64,000 nucleotides of DNA, taken from CAVOHU01 sp963843385 (GTDB taxonomy: Bacteria > Acidobacteriota > Vicinamibacteria > Vicinamibacterales > JAKQTR01). Within the stretch, counting starts at the first letter, position 1. Each line of letters begins with the position of its first letter. Position numbers and translations under genes: made by a program. Below the pieces are notes generated by a model. That model was given only the letters and a program-made list of their open reading frames with translations. It was not told the origin of the DNA and ran no database searches. Below are positions 7,958 to 17,556 of this stretch, one piece after another. Where the stretch lies: the NCBI GenBank assembly GCA_963843385.1, contig CAWJJY010000006.1:1-64000 (forward strand). Direction: 5' to 3'.

Positions 7958-9549
7958 GAGCTCGCCGTCCGTGCGCCCGCCCTCGGATCGGCGGCCATCT
8001 GCGCCACGGCCATCTGCCTCAGCGAGAGCTTGTCGATCTTGCCGATGCCGCTCTTCGGAATCGACGGCAGGATGACGAACTCGACAGGCACCTTGTGCGC
8101 GGCGAGCCGCGCGCGGCAGAAGGTGAGGACATCCCCGATGTCAGGGCTCGCGTTCTTCCGGACCGCCAGGAAGGCGAACGGGGCCTCGCCGAGCAACTCG
8201 TGCGGAACGGCCACGACCGCAGCCTCGGAGATCGCCGGGTGTTCGTTCAGGACGTCCTCGATCTCCTTTGCACCCACACGATGTGCGCCCACCTTGATCA
8301 TGTCGTGCATACGGCCGACCAGATAGAGGAACCCCTCCTCGTCGGCGTAGCCAAGATCGCCGGTCCGGTAGCCAAGCGGACCAAAGCGTTCACCCGTCTC
8401 CTCGGCGTTGTTCCAGTAACCGGAGGAGATGTTGGAGCCGCGCGCCACGAGTTCTCCAACCTCACCCTGCGCAGCAACCGCGCCCTGGTCGTTGACGACG
8501 AGTATCTCGACGTTCGGGATGGCGCGTCCGATCGAGCCAAGCTTGCGCTCGAGGTCCACCGGCTCGAGATACGTCAATCGGGCGGATGCCTCCGTCGCGC
8601 CGTACATGACGTAGAACGCCGCCTTCGGACCCTTTTCCAGCCACTCGCGTATCCTGGCCGGAGGCATGCCGCCGCCCGCCTGCGTGACGTACCGGAGGTC
8701 CGGGAAGGCCATCCTGGTGAGGTTCGAGCGGTGCATGAGCAACGCAAAGGTCGAGGGGACCCCTGCGAAGCCGGTGGCCCGGTGTTCACGCATGCCCTTC
8801 AGCACGACGTTCGGGAACGCGAACCGTGTCTCCACGATGATTGACCCACCGACGGCGACATGGGTATGGAGCAGCGACAGCCCGTAAACGTAGTAGAACG
8901 GGAGCACGCACATCACGCGGTCTGTTGGCGTCAGGTGCAGGTACTCCACGATGGAGTCGGTATTCGATCGGATGTTCAGGTGCGACAACATCGCGCCGCG
9001 CGGCGCCCCCGTGCTGCCGGACGTGTAGATGATGGCTGCGAGGTCGCGATCGATCATTCGGATCGATGGGTCCGAGGTAGAAACGGCATCGATCGCCGAT
9101 GACCACGCGGGAAACGGGCTGTCGTGCGCGGGTCCGACACCACCGGCCGGGCCCTTGGTCTCGTACACTGCCGGGAGCTTCGCGAGCGCCGCGGCGGCAG
9201 CCGGGTCGGCGACGGTTGTCGGGTTGACGATCGCTGCAATCGGGGAACAATCCTCGACGGCACGGGCAAACCGGTCGTTGTGCGGGCCGTGCGGCAAAGG
9301 CACGGCAACCGCGCCCGCCTTCATCACACCGAAGTAGCACGCCACGGACTCGATCCCGTCATCGATGGCGAGGATGACGCGATCCCCCCGCTTCACACCC
9401 GCGGCGACGAGCACGTTTGCGGCACGGTTCGCCAGCCCGTTCACCTGGCCGTAGGTCGCGCGGGCTGTCGGCTCGATGACCGCCACGGTATCCGGTGTCC
9501 GCTCGGCCGACCTTCGAAGGAAGTCGTGTACGAGCATCGCCCTGCACAT
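7954..9549 (-). CDS. AMP-forming acyl-CoA/acyl-ACP ligase, exosortase A-associated type
   Basis: Adenylate-forming enzyme of about 531 residues. All ANL motifs are visible: the phosphate loop YTSGSTGAPRGAMLSH, YGATEASARLTYLEP, the hinge YRTGDLGYADEEG, and the C-terminal catalytic lysine in PKSGIGKIDK. It would activate a carboxylic acid as the adenylate and pass it to CoA or, given the neighbouring carrier protein, to phosphopantetheine. The ATG at 9549 overlaps the stop of the NAD-synthase-like gene (TGATG); an ATG at 9537 is an alternative. The open frame extends upstream to 9723, but that stretch overlaps the previous gene and is not protein-like. The exosortase-associated subfamily is inferred from context and overall similarity. 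Confidence 0.87.
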   Translation of the reverse strand: MCRAMLVHDFLRRSAERTPDTVAVIEPTARATYGQVNGLANRAANVLVAAGVKRGDRVILAIDDGIESVACYFGVMKAGAVAVPLPHGPHNDRFARAVEDCSPIAAIVNPTTVADPAAAAALAKLPAVYETKGPAGGVGPAHDSPFPAWSSAIDAVSTSDPSIRMIDRDLAAIIYTSGSTGAPRGAMLSHLNIRSNTDSIVEYLHLTPTDRVMCVLPFYYVYGLSLLHTHVAVGGSIIVETRFAFPNVVLKGMREHRATGFAGVPSTFALLMHRSNLTRMAFPDLRYVTQAGGGMPPARIREWLEKGPKAAFYVMYGATEASARLTYLEPVDLERKLGSIGRAIPNVEILVVNDQGAVAAQGEVGELVARGSNISSGYWNNAEETGERFGPLGYRTGDLGYADEEGFLYLVGRMHDMIKVGAHRVGAKEIEDVLNEHPAISEAAVVAVPHELLGEAPFAFLAVRKNASPDIGDVLTFCRARLAAHKVPVEFVILPSIPKSGIGKIDKLSLRQMAVAQMAADPRAGARTASS

Positions 9550-10529
9550 CAGATTGCGACCTCGGGGACCCGCTCCGCGAGAAGCGGTTGCATGTGCAAG
9601 TAGGCGGTTGTCCGGCGCTTCTGGTCGATGTCCTTGTACACGCGTTCGACCTGTTCGGCTGTGAGGCCGATGGCCGAACCTACATCGGCTGGCGCCACGC
9701 CATGGTTCCGTCCGTACAGGCAAACGTCCATTTTGTCGTAGGGCAGCGAGAAGTAGAACTCCTCTTGCGACTGCGGCATCGAAAAGGTGTCTGTGGTCGG
9801 CGGCCGGCGGCGGATCTCCTCGGGCACGCCGACGTACGCAGCGAGCGCATAGACCTGCGTCTTGTAGAGATGCGCAATCGGCTTCAGATCGGCCGCTCCG
9901 TCGCCGTGTTTCACGAAGAACCCCTGGTCGTATTCCAGGCGATTCGGCGTGCCGGCCACGGCGTAGTTGAGGCGATCGGCGTGGTAGTACTCGAACATGG
10001 CACGGGTGCGCTGCTTGAAGTTCGTGGCGGCAATCAGCTGCAGGTACGCCTGGAGCGGCATGCGCGCCGACTTCCGTTCACCCGACGGGGCCTCGATGGT
10101 CAGCTCGGAGAGGTTGAAGCGGCTGCTCTCCAGGATGGACGGCAGGGTGACTTTGCACTTGTAGCCGTCGCGGTATTCCGGAAAGACCTGGCGTATGGCC
10201 TCGTCCTGCCGCGCGTAGCAGCCGGCGCCCCTCAACGCCGGCGCGATGTCCTCCACGATGGTCGTAATTCCGAGGTGCGACGCCAGCAGCCGGCCGAGCG
10301 TGAGGGCCTCGCTCGAGGAGTCGCGCTCGGGCATCAGCAGGCCAACCACTCGTTCGGGGCCCAGGGCTCGTGTACAGAGCGTGGCGACGACCGAGCTGTC
10401 GATGCCGCCGGAGAGGCCGACGACGGCGCCGCGGCGGCGAAGCGTTCCGAGGACCTGGTCGCGGATGGCCCGATCGATGACGCCGGCGACGTGGGATGCA
10501 TCAATTGAGAGGACGTCCGTCGTGAACAT
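9549..10529 (-). CDS. NAD(+) synthase-family ATP pyrophosphatase in polysaccharide operon
   Basis: A 326-residue member of the NadE family without a nitrilase domain. The pyrophosphatase loop VVGLSGGIDSSVV and the second signature AGTPNRLEYDQGFF-VKHGDGAADL, with LYKTQVYALA following, are intact. NadE adenylates a carboxylate and amidates it with ammonia. An extra segment of about 40 residues after residue 110 (RDGYKCKVTLPS onward) distinguishes it from short housekeeping NadE. It sits inside the operon, 24 bp after the sugar transferase and overlapping the ligase, so a role in amidating a polysaccharide component is possible; a plain NAD synthase cannot be excluded. Confidence 0.82.
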   Translation of the reverse strand: MFTTDVLSIDASHVAGVIDRAIRDQVLGTLRRRGAVVGLSGGIDSSVVATLCTRALGPERVVGLLMPERDSSSEALTLGRLLASHLGITTIVEDIAPALRGAGCYARQDEAIRQVFPEYRDGYKCKVTLPSILESSRFNLSELTIEAPSGERKSARMPLQAYLQLIAATNFKQRTRAMFEYYHADRLNYAVAGTPNRLEYDQGFFVKHGDGAADLKPIAHLYKTQVYALAAYVGVPEEIRRRPPTTDTFSMPQSQEEFYFSLPYDKMDVCLYGRNHGVAPADVGSAIGLTAEQVERVYKDIDQKRRTTAYLHMQPLLAERVPEVAI

Positions 10530-10553
10530 GATTTGCGGGATCTCCTCGCAGTT

Positions 10554-11950
10554 CTACGACCCGCTCCGGGTGAGCACGGTCTTGACCGTCTCGAAGATGA
10601 TGTACAGGTCAAGCGCCATTGACCTGTTCTTGACGTAGAAGAGGTCGTACTGGAGCTTTTCCATGGCGTCCTCGACACTGGCCCCGTACGCGTAGCGCAC
10701 CTGTGCCCATCCCGTCAGGCCCGGCCGGACGACGTGTCGCTGGCCGTAGAAGGGGATTTGCTGGATCAGGCTCGCCACGAATTCCGGGCGCTCGGGCCGA
10801 GGCCCGACCAGGCTCATGTCGCCGACCAGCACGTTCCACAGCTGCGGCAGCTCGTCGATCCGCGAGCGACGAAGAAACCAGCCAACTCTCGTCACCCGGG
10901 GGTCGCGCCCGGGTTTCGCCCAGACGGCGCCGGTCGCCGCCTCGGCATCGACGCGCATCGAACGGAACTTGTATATCGTGAAGACCCGGCCGTTCAGTCC
11001 GACGCGCTGCTGGCGGTAGAGGATCGGACCGCGGGACGTCAGCGCAATGGTCAGTGCTGCCAGGGCCGTCAGTGGGAGCGTCAGCACGAGCAGGAGGCTG
11101 CTTCCCACAAGATCGATGATGCGTTTCGCGCTTCCCAGGGCCCCTACCTTGGTGAATCCGTCGGAAAAGATGAGCCAGCTTGGCCGAAGGTTCTCGACGG
11201 CGATCTTGCCCGTGTACTCTTCGTAGACCGAGGGCAGGTGCGCGAAAGACACGCCTTTCATGCGCATCTCGAGGAGCTTCTCCATCGGCAGCTTGCCCCG
11301 CGCGTCGCTCAGGCTGACGACGACGCGATCTACGTGTAGCGTCTTGACGAGCGACGGGATGTCGTCAATGGTGCCGATGATCCCGGGGTTTACGAGCGGC
11401 TCGCCGACCCGCACGCGGATCGGTGTCGACGAATCCGACAATCACGACGCCGAGCTCGGCGTGCCGCTCGTGCAGCTCCCGAGCCAGCCGAACTGCCACG
11501 TGGTTGGTGCCGACGATGAGCACACGCTCCCGTGGACGGGCCTGCTTGCTCGCCCACTCGAACGCCAGTCGCCAGCCGATGGTGAGGAGCACAATCAGCA
11601 CTGCCGCGATGATGAAGACGCCGCGGCCGATGATCAAGGAGGGGAAAAAGAAGTAGAACGCCGCCATGACGAACGATGTGGCGCCGAGGGCCTGCAGCGT
11701 GCGGACGAAGAGTTCGCGCCTGTCGGCGACGATGCGCAGGTCATAGAGGTCGGCGTAGTAGAGGCACGCCTGGCACCCGATGGCTATGACGAGTGCCTTG
11801 AGAAGGCCCTGGTCGAGGAACAAGCACGTCGCTCGCCTCGCGTCCGAGCCGGATCCAGGCGGCGAGCGATACGGCCAGGAGGATCAGCACGGCCTCGCAC
11901 ACGACGAGCATCAGCGTGCGTGACGATGGCTGAGTCCCCTTCCTGGCCAT
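10554..11950 (-). pseudogene. polyprenyl-phosphate sugar-1-phosphate transferase (XrtA-type EpsB/WbaP family), two frameshifts
   Basis: Initiating enzyme that moves a hexose-1-phosphate to undecaprenyl phosphate at the inner membrane. Three frame pieces join: 11824-11950 (MARKGTQPSSRT and a membrane helix), about 11420-11823 (more membrane helices and the nucleotide-binding VLIVGTNHVAVRLA), and 10554-11420 (catalytic domain with VGLNGRVFTIYKFRSMR, RRSRIDELPQLWNVLVGDMS and LVGPRPERPEF). Shifts lie near 11824 and 11420; each is fixed by skipping one base. The order matches the XrtA/PEP-CTERM glycosyltransferase family. It begins 17 bp after the reconstructed BY-kinase stop. Confidence 0.87.
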
Positions 11951-11967
11951 GATGGCGGCCTCCCTCT

Positions 11968-12923
11968 ACGCCTGCGGCGCCTTCGGGCGCCGGTAGTAGT
12001 GGGAGTAGTAGTTGCGTCCTGAGACGCTGCTGAAGCCGATTGAGCACCACGCCCATCACGCGTTCGCGGCCGATGGAATCGATGGCACGAAGGATGTCCT
12101 GATACGCGCTCTTCCCGGCCTCGACAACCAGTACGACTCCGTCGGCCATCTCCGAGAGCAGCTTCGCATCGGACACGATACCGGTCGGCGGGGTGTCGAT
12201 GATGACCCAGTCGTAGCGGGCTCGGGCCTCCTCCAGGACCTCCTTCATCTGGTCGGACGTGAGCGCGCCGGTCGGATCGTCGATCGGCGGACCGCTCGGC
12301 AGGATCGAGAGTCGCGCCGACATCTCGCGGACCGCGATCTCCTGGATCGAGTTCCGCGCAAGCCCGTCGCTCAGGCCCGCCCGATTCGGCACGCCGAAGA
12401 GATCGTGCAGCGCGGGCCTCCGAAGGTCTCCGTCAATCAGCAGCACCTTGCGTTGGTACGATTCGCTCAGGGTCAGGGCGAGGTTGCTCGCGGTCAGGCT
12501 CTTGCCTTCGCCGGGGTTGGCACTGGTTACCATGACCACTTTCAGGGACCGGTCGGCCTGGGCATGATGGAGCGTGGCGACGAGCTTTCGATACTGTTCC
12601 GTGGCCGCGGCGAGACTCTCACGCCCGTCGGAGGAGGTCTTGCCAACCAATTTCTCTTCGGCCTCGGACGGACTCAGCTCGGCAGGCTGCGTTGGCAGCG
12701 AGGCGAAACTTCTCCCTGCCGGGCGGCACCGTCGCGCCGGCGGGGGCATCGGCAGGGGACTGGCTGCCAGGCGTCGAGGCTCGTCCGCATCCAGCGTCCA
12801 CGGGACAGAGAACCCCGGCTGGCTCGCCTCCGTCCCCTCACCGGCGGCGTTCTCCACGCCGGGCGGCAGAATCGGCGCCTTGCCGTCGGTCGCGCGGTTG
12901 AGGGCAGCGTGCAGGCGTGTCAT
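11968..12923 (-). pseudogene. BY-kinase (CpsD/CapB/XrtA-associated tyrosine autokinase), C-terminal frameshift
   Basis: Bacterial tyrosine kinase controlling polysaccharide polymerisation with its Wzz partner. Visible are Walker A SANPGEGKSLTASNLA, Walker A' VLLIDGDLRRP and Walker B WVIIDTPP. It has a soluble N-terminus of about 100 residues; the membrane module is a separate gene. In the given frame the end reads RLRTQLLLPLL. Shifting one base near 12025 restores a tyrosine-rich tail NYYSHYYRRPKAPQA ending at 11968, exactly the autophosphorylation cluster expected, so the break is very probably a sequence error. The start overlaps the ATPase stop by 4 bp. Confidence 0.87.
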
Positions 12924-13882
12924 CGAAGCGACTCCTTGGCGCTCGTCGGCGAGATGTGGTGGCTGAGGCCGACATCTGCGTGTCCCGTCTCCCAGTTCCA
13001 GGGATTGTCGGCTCCGTCACCAGCAGAGAGCCTGTGCTCGCGATTCCCGTTTCCGGCCGCGACGCCGGCGGCGATAAGCCTGAAATCGCACGCCACTTCT
13101 TCGATGATGTCCGGCCCAATGGGTTTCACCGAGGCGGCGAATCCGGCGAGCATCGCGTTGTCGCACACGACGCTGATCGTCCGCGGGATGCCGCCAGATC
13201 GCTTGTAAATCAGCACGATCGCTTCCTTTGTGAACACGTCCAGTGGGTCACCTCCAGCCTTGCGTATCCGGCCGGCCACATAGGCGGCCGTCTGTTTCAA
13301 CCCGAGGGGGGAGAGGTCGGCGCGCAGGGCGACCCGCTGCTTCAACTGCCGTAACCCGGGCTGGTCGAGCATGTCCGCCAGTTCCGGCTGACCCGCCATC
13401 ACCACCGGGAGCAGCTTGTCGCTCGGGGTTTCGAGGTTCGCCAGCAAACGGATCTCCTCCATCAACTCGATCGACAGGCTTTGAGCTTCGTCGATCACGA
13501 GCGCCGTCAACGCGCCGGACTGGTTCCGATGCACCAGCAACTGCTCGAACTCCAGCAGGAACCTCGCCTTCGAGGAAGCGGCCTGCATCGTCAGCCCGTA
13601 GCTGATGGCCAGGAACTCGTAGAACTCGGCGCGAGTCAACGTGGGGTTGCTCAGGTAGACGCAACGCCCGTTCGGCTGGGCGATCGCCTCGAGGGCCGCG
13701 CGCACGACCGTGGTCTTGCCCGTTCCCGCTTCGCCGATGACGAGCGTGATCCCCTTGCGGCCCACGATGCCGTAGTGCACGACGCTCAACGCCTCGAGGT
13801 GACAACCGGACAGGTACAGGAACCTCGGGTTTGGCGTCAGGTCGAAAGGCCGCTCGCGCAGGCCGTAGAAATCCTCGTACAT
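12920..13882 (-). CDS. ExeA/GspA-like AAA ATPase, XrtA system-associated
   Basis: A 320-residue AAA ATPase. The N-terminal MYEDFYGLRERPFDLTPNP is the classic ExeA-family start, followed by Walker A VIGEAGTGKTTVVRA, Walker B ALVIDEAQSLS and arginine-rich LKQRVALRADL. The ATG at 13882 is chosen because the family always begins at this motif; 30 extra upstream codons overlap the chain-length gene. The last 35 residues are low complexity. It lies between the chain-length determinant and the BY-kinase, the usual order in XrtA polysaccharide loci, where the ATPase may energise assembly or export. Confidence 0.87.
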   Translation of the reverse strand: MYEDFYGLRERPFDLTPNPRFLYLSGCHLEALSVVHYGIVGRKGITLVIGEAGTGKTTVVRAALEAIAQPNGRCVYLSNPTLTRAEFYEFLAISYGLTMQAASSKARFLLEFEQLLVHRNQSGALTALVIDEAQSLSIELMEEIRLLANLETPSDKLLPVVMAGQPELADMLDQPGLRQLKQRVALRADLSPLGLKQTAAYVAGRIRKAGGDPLDVFTKEAIVLIYKRSGGIPRTISVVCDNAMLAGFAASVKPIGPDIIEEVACDFRLIAAGVAAGNGNREHRLSAGDGADNPWNWETGHADVGLSHHISPTSAKESLR

Positions 13883-13886
13883 GGGG

Positions 13887-15504
13887 TTACCGGAACATCT
13901 GCGGAAGCCGAATGAGACCGTACGACGAGGCGATGGCCGCGGCGCCAGCCAATCCGAGCAACGCCACCGCACGCGCCGACGACACCAAGCACGCGCCGCC
14001 GGCGTGCGCGGCGGCGGTCCTGGCTGGTTTCAAGATGACCGGGATTGCGGCCAGGACCGGAAGACGGAGCACGCTCACGACGTCGTCTTCCGATCGAAGG
14101 CCGTTGTCCCTGTATTCGAGGAGGGCAATAAGGCCGAGCCCAACGCCGAGTCCGGCCAGGGCACCCATGAGATCAATCAGCGGTCGATTCGGGCTGGCCG
14201 GCCCTTCGGGCAAGCGGGCGCGGTCGAGCACCTTGAAGTACTCGCCAATCTGGCGCTGCTCGAGGGCTGCGGCGACCTTCGACTCCTCCTGTTTTGACAG
14301 CAGGCTCTCGTAGCCCCTCCGAATCGTGTCATAGTCGCGCGTCAGCGCGGTCAACTCGGCCTCGAGCCTGGGCGTGGCGGAGACGCGGGTCTGAACCGCC
14401 GCGATCTGATCGCGCAGCCGCTTTTCCTCGTTCTGCTTCGAGGCCAGCGCAATCACCACACCGTTCAGTTCCTGCCGAGTTCTCCTGGATCCGCCGCAGG
14501 ATGTTTGCCTCTTCGGCCGTTCGCGCGCGTACCGGGCGCGAGGCCGCAGGGTCCTGCTGCGCAGCCTCGGCTTTGACCTTGGCTTCGAGATCCACGATCA
14601 GGCGCTTCGTGTACACGACATCGGGATGTTCGGGAGTCAGGCGCAACTCCAGAGCTTTGAGCGCGTCGCGCGCCGCCTCCAGCCGCTCCGCGGGTGTTAC
14701 CCCCCCGACCGCGTCGACCGCCGTCCCGGCGGGGGTGCTCGGAACGATCAGCGGTGCGGCCGGCACGTGGCTTCCAGATCCGCCAGCGTCCGCTCCAGCA
14801 ACAACCGCCGGTCCCGGTCGCGGTTGGTCGAGTCCAGAAGGGCCTGGACCTGCAATTGCAGGTTGTGCAGGACCTGCAGATTCGCCTCGCGCTCGGACGG
14901 CAGCTCGACCCGCGTGGCGTCGCTGGAAATCGGCAACCTTCGTTTCCTGCTCGGCCAGCCGCCGGCGGGCGTCTTCGAGCTGCGACTGGAGGAAGTCGGT
15001 GGTGGCTGTCGCAAGCACTTCCCGGTCCTGCAGGTTCTCGGTGGTAACGTCCGACGCGAGGCGTTCGACCACCTGCATCGCCTTCTTCGGGTCGTCGGAG
15101 GTATACGCGACGCGGAAGGCTTCGCCCTGCACGATGGTCACGACGACATCGCGGCGCATCCGCTCGACGATGTCCTCCATTGGCAGATGCGTCCGCTCGG
15201 AGGGATACAGGTCGAAGTCGCGAATGATCGACTCCAGCCGGGTGCGGCTGAGGAACTGCTGCTGGATCGATCGCAGCCTGTCCAGAATCTGGGTGCGCGT
15301 GATGACCGTCGATCGGACGTAGCTGTCCGGCACGCGCTGTTGGACAAGCAGGATCACCGTCTCCGAGCGGAATCGGTTGGGGATCATGAGCGCGGCGACG
15401 AAGGTGCACGCGGAGATCACCACGAACGGCACGATGACGGTCCACTTCCTCCGCCAGACCAGCCTAATCAAATCTTCCGGCTTGTACTTCTTGCCCGGCA
15501 GCAC
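13887..15504 (-). pseudogene. Wzz-like polysaccharide chain-length determinant (XrtA type), at least three frameshifts
   Basis: Inner-membrane co-polymerase that partners the BY-kinase. The N-terminal piece from 15504 (MLPGKKYKPEDLIRLVWRRK, a membrane helix, then the Wzz domain with YTSDDPKKAMQVVERLA) switches frame near 14920 to VELPSEREANLQVLHN and its coiled coil, again near 14760, and again near 14470 to the C-terminal piece ending at 13887 (GGYESLL-type GNVR region read here as IRRGYESLLSKQEE, then a second helix). The GTG start has GAGGTGAG upstream. Total reconstructed length is about 535 residues, normal for the family. Confidence 0.85.
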
Positions 15505-15513
15505 GCCCTCACC

Positions 15514-16844
15514 TCACTGGTTGACAGAAGAACTCGGTTCGCGCCCGGCTCCGGCGCGCACGAGCGGCAGCCAGAAACTGGCGCCAAGCTGCAGACGCTG
15601 GCGATTCATGCGCGGCGGCATCCCGGCCGGCAGGTTGTAGCCGGCAGGGAAGTCGTATCGGTAGTAGATGTATTGCGCGTCGATCGCCACGAACGCTGCC
15701 AATGCGACTTGCACTCGCGCGGAGCCGGAGTAGATGTTGAAGCGTCGACTGCCTTGCGCGCTCCGATCGTCCGTTCGAGTAGGTGGCAGCCAAGCGACAG
15801 GTTCACTCGTCGCCCGAACGGACCCGCGGCATTCGCGTTCGCCACGTCAGCCCAGACCGGCTGCTGAAGTGCGCTCTGGAACTGCAGCGTACGACCGTAG
15901 CCCGCGCCGAGCGATCCAGCCCCCGCCAAAATTCCGGGAGGCGTGCGCGGACCAACGCCACCTCGGCCGCAGCGTGACGCCGTCGCGGAAGACGGACGAC
16001 CCAAGACTGAGGTCGATCGTCGTTGTCTCGCCGCGCGGCGACGAGCGGGTGTATCCAAGCCCCACGTCGACGTCGTGCGCCGCTCGTCGTGGTCGGCGCC
16101 GCGGTCATCTCGAAGCGCGCAGCCCGATACGCATAGGAGGCGCGGACGGAGAGGCTTCGAGTGGCCTGGCGATCGGCCGAGATTCGAGCCTCCTGGCTGC
16201 GAAGGGACCGGTGATCGTTTGCAAACGACAACCCGGTGAAGGCATATCCAAGAGACGTCGACGTTCTGCGGCTGAGGCGGCGCGTAATCGAGGCACCGGC
16301 CGATGTCGCTCCGTTCGGATTCCGGGCAGACGAGTAGTCGAACGGTTGGGCCGACTGTCCCGGTGCTGCGGTTGGGTCGAGCGCCATCGAGTAGTAGGGC
16401 GAGTAGGTGTAGCTGGCGGAGGTGGCTGTCGAAGTTGCGCCCCCGGCGTAGTTCAACGCGGCATTGACACCGTAGCCCATAGCTGCTGAGGTGGTCGCCG
16501 GAACCAGGGTAGTACGGCAGGTTTCCCGAGCCCCTCACCTCGGCGTCGACTCGCCTTCCGCGCAGCAAATAGCTGAGCTGGGCGTTGGCAGAATAGAGTT
16601 GCTGGATCGCCGCGCGGCGGGAACCATCCTCCGATACGGATGACGACAGGCCGTTGTCAGCCGCACCGTTCAGCGACACCGTCAGGTCGAGCGTGTGGAG
16701 ACTTGGCCGGGCCGAATTGACGGAGCCGAAAAGTGTCCGGAAGGGCCGCGCTGGGCCTCGACGTTGCGCACACACCGGCTGCGCCAAGAGCATCATGGCC
16801 AGAGTGATCGACACGGCGCGACAGATATTCGTGCATCGGTTCAT
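15514..16844 (-). pseudogene. outer-membrane beta-barrel protein of the polysaccharide locus, heavily frameshifted
   Basis: Starts MNRCTNICRAVSITLAMMLL with a signal peptide ending at VCAQ. At least four frame changes are needed to read through: 16500-16844, then NAALNYAGGATSTATSASY (to about 16060), GLGYTRSSPRGETTTIDLSL, GYGRTLQFQSALQQP, and a last piece ending WLPLVRAGAGREPSSSVNQ at 15514. Alternating polar/aromatic strands and many short tandem strand-like segments suit an outer-membrane barrel, as found next to Wza and Wzz in XrtA loci. It lies 2 bp after the export gene and 9 bp before the chain-length gene. A precise family could not be confirmed by eye. Confidence 0.65.
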
Positions 16845-16846
16845 GG

Positions 16847-17506
16847 CTACGGCACGATCACCGTGTCCCCAGGCCGCAGGTCAATGTTGCTGGCCAGGTT
16901 CTTCAGACTCTGGACCGCCTGGTAGTTGAATTTGAATGTTGTCGGCTTTGCCCCAGGGCGGGCCGGACTGCCGGGAGCATCGCGGATAATGACGATGTCC
17001 TTCGACTTTGCGAACTCCGTGAGACCACCGGCCATTGCGATGAGCTGCACGACGGTCATGCGAGTCCCGAGAGGATACGCGCCCGGCCTGGTGACCTGCC
17101 CGGTGATGAAGACTTTCCGGCTGTTGATCTGTCTGACGATGATGGTGACGCTCGGATCTTCGATGAAGCGCTTCGCTTCCTCGTTCACCTTGTCGCGGAA
17201 CTGCTCTGGTGTGAGGCCGGCCGCCTGGATGTCGTCCAGCAACTGAAGCGTCACCTTCCCATCCGGGCGCACGGTGACCTCGCCTGACATGTCCTTCTCC
17301 CGCCGGAACGATACGAGCAGGACATCGTCGGTGCCGATCACGTAGTCGGGAGGCAGCGGCGCCTGGGTTGGCGGCGGCGTTATCACCTTGGTCGCCGGCG
17401 CGTTCTGCGCGGGAGGCTGAGCGGCAGGACGCGTCTGGCCGTGGCAGACAAAAGTCAACAGCACCACGCTCGCCAATGTGAACACAACGAATCTGATCTT
17501 CTTCAT
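16847..17506 (-). CDS. Wza-like polysaccharide export protein
   Basis: A 219-residue exported protein starting MKKIRFVVFTLASVVLL with a signal peptide. It contains the poly-export domain (YVIGTDDVLLVSFRRE, VTVRPDGKVTLQLL, GLTPEQFRDKV) and one SLBB-like domain (VFITGQVTRPGAYPLGTRMT, ending in LRPGDTVIVP). It is short compared with Wza, as usual for PEP-CTERM-type exporters. The ATG at 17506 is preferred over the upstream frame start at 17587, which overlaps the activator gene and is not signal-peptide-like. It would form the outer-membrane exit with the barrel protein next door. Confidence 0.9.
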   Translation of the reverse strand: MKKIRFVVFTLASVVLLTFVCHGQTRPAAQPPAQNAPATKVITPPPTQAPLPPDYVIGTDDVLLVSFRREKDMSGEVTVRPDGKVTLQLLDDIQAAGLTPEQFRDKVNEEAKRFIEDPSVTIIVRQINSRKVFITGQVTRPGAYPLGTRMTVVQLIAMAGGLTEFAKSKDIVIIRDAPGSPARPGAKPTTFKFNYQAVQSLKNLASNIDLRPGDTVIVP

Positions 17507-17556
17507 CTTCACGATCGGCTCCCGGCATCCGGGCGCGGCCGTTTCCTCCAGGGTGA

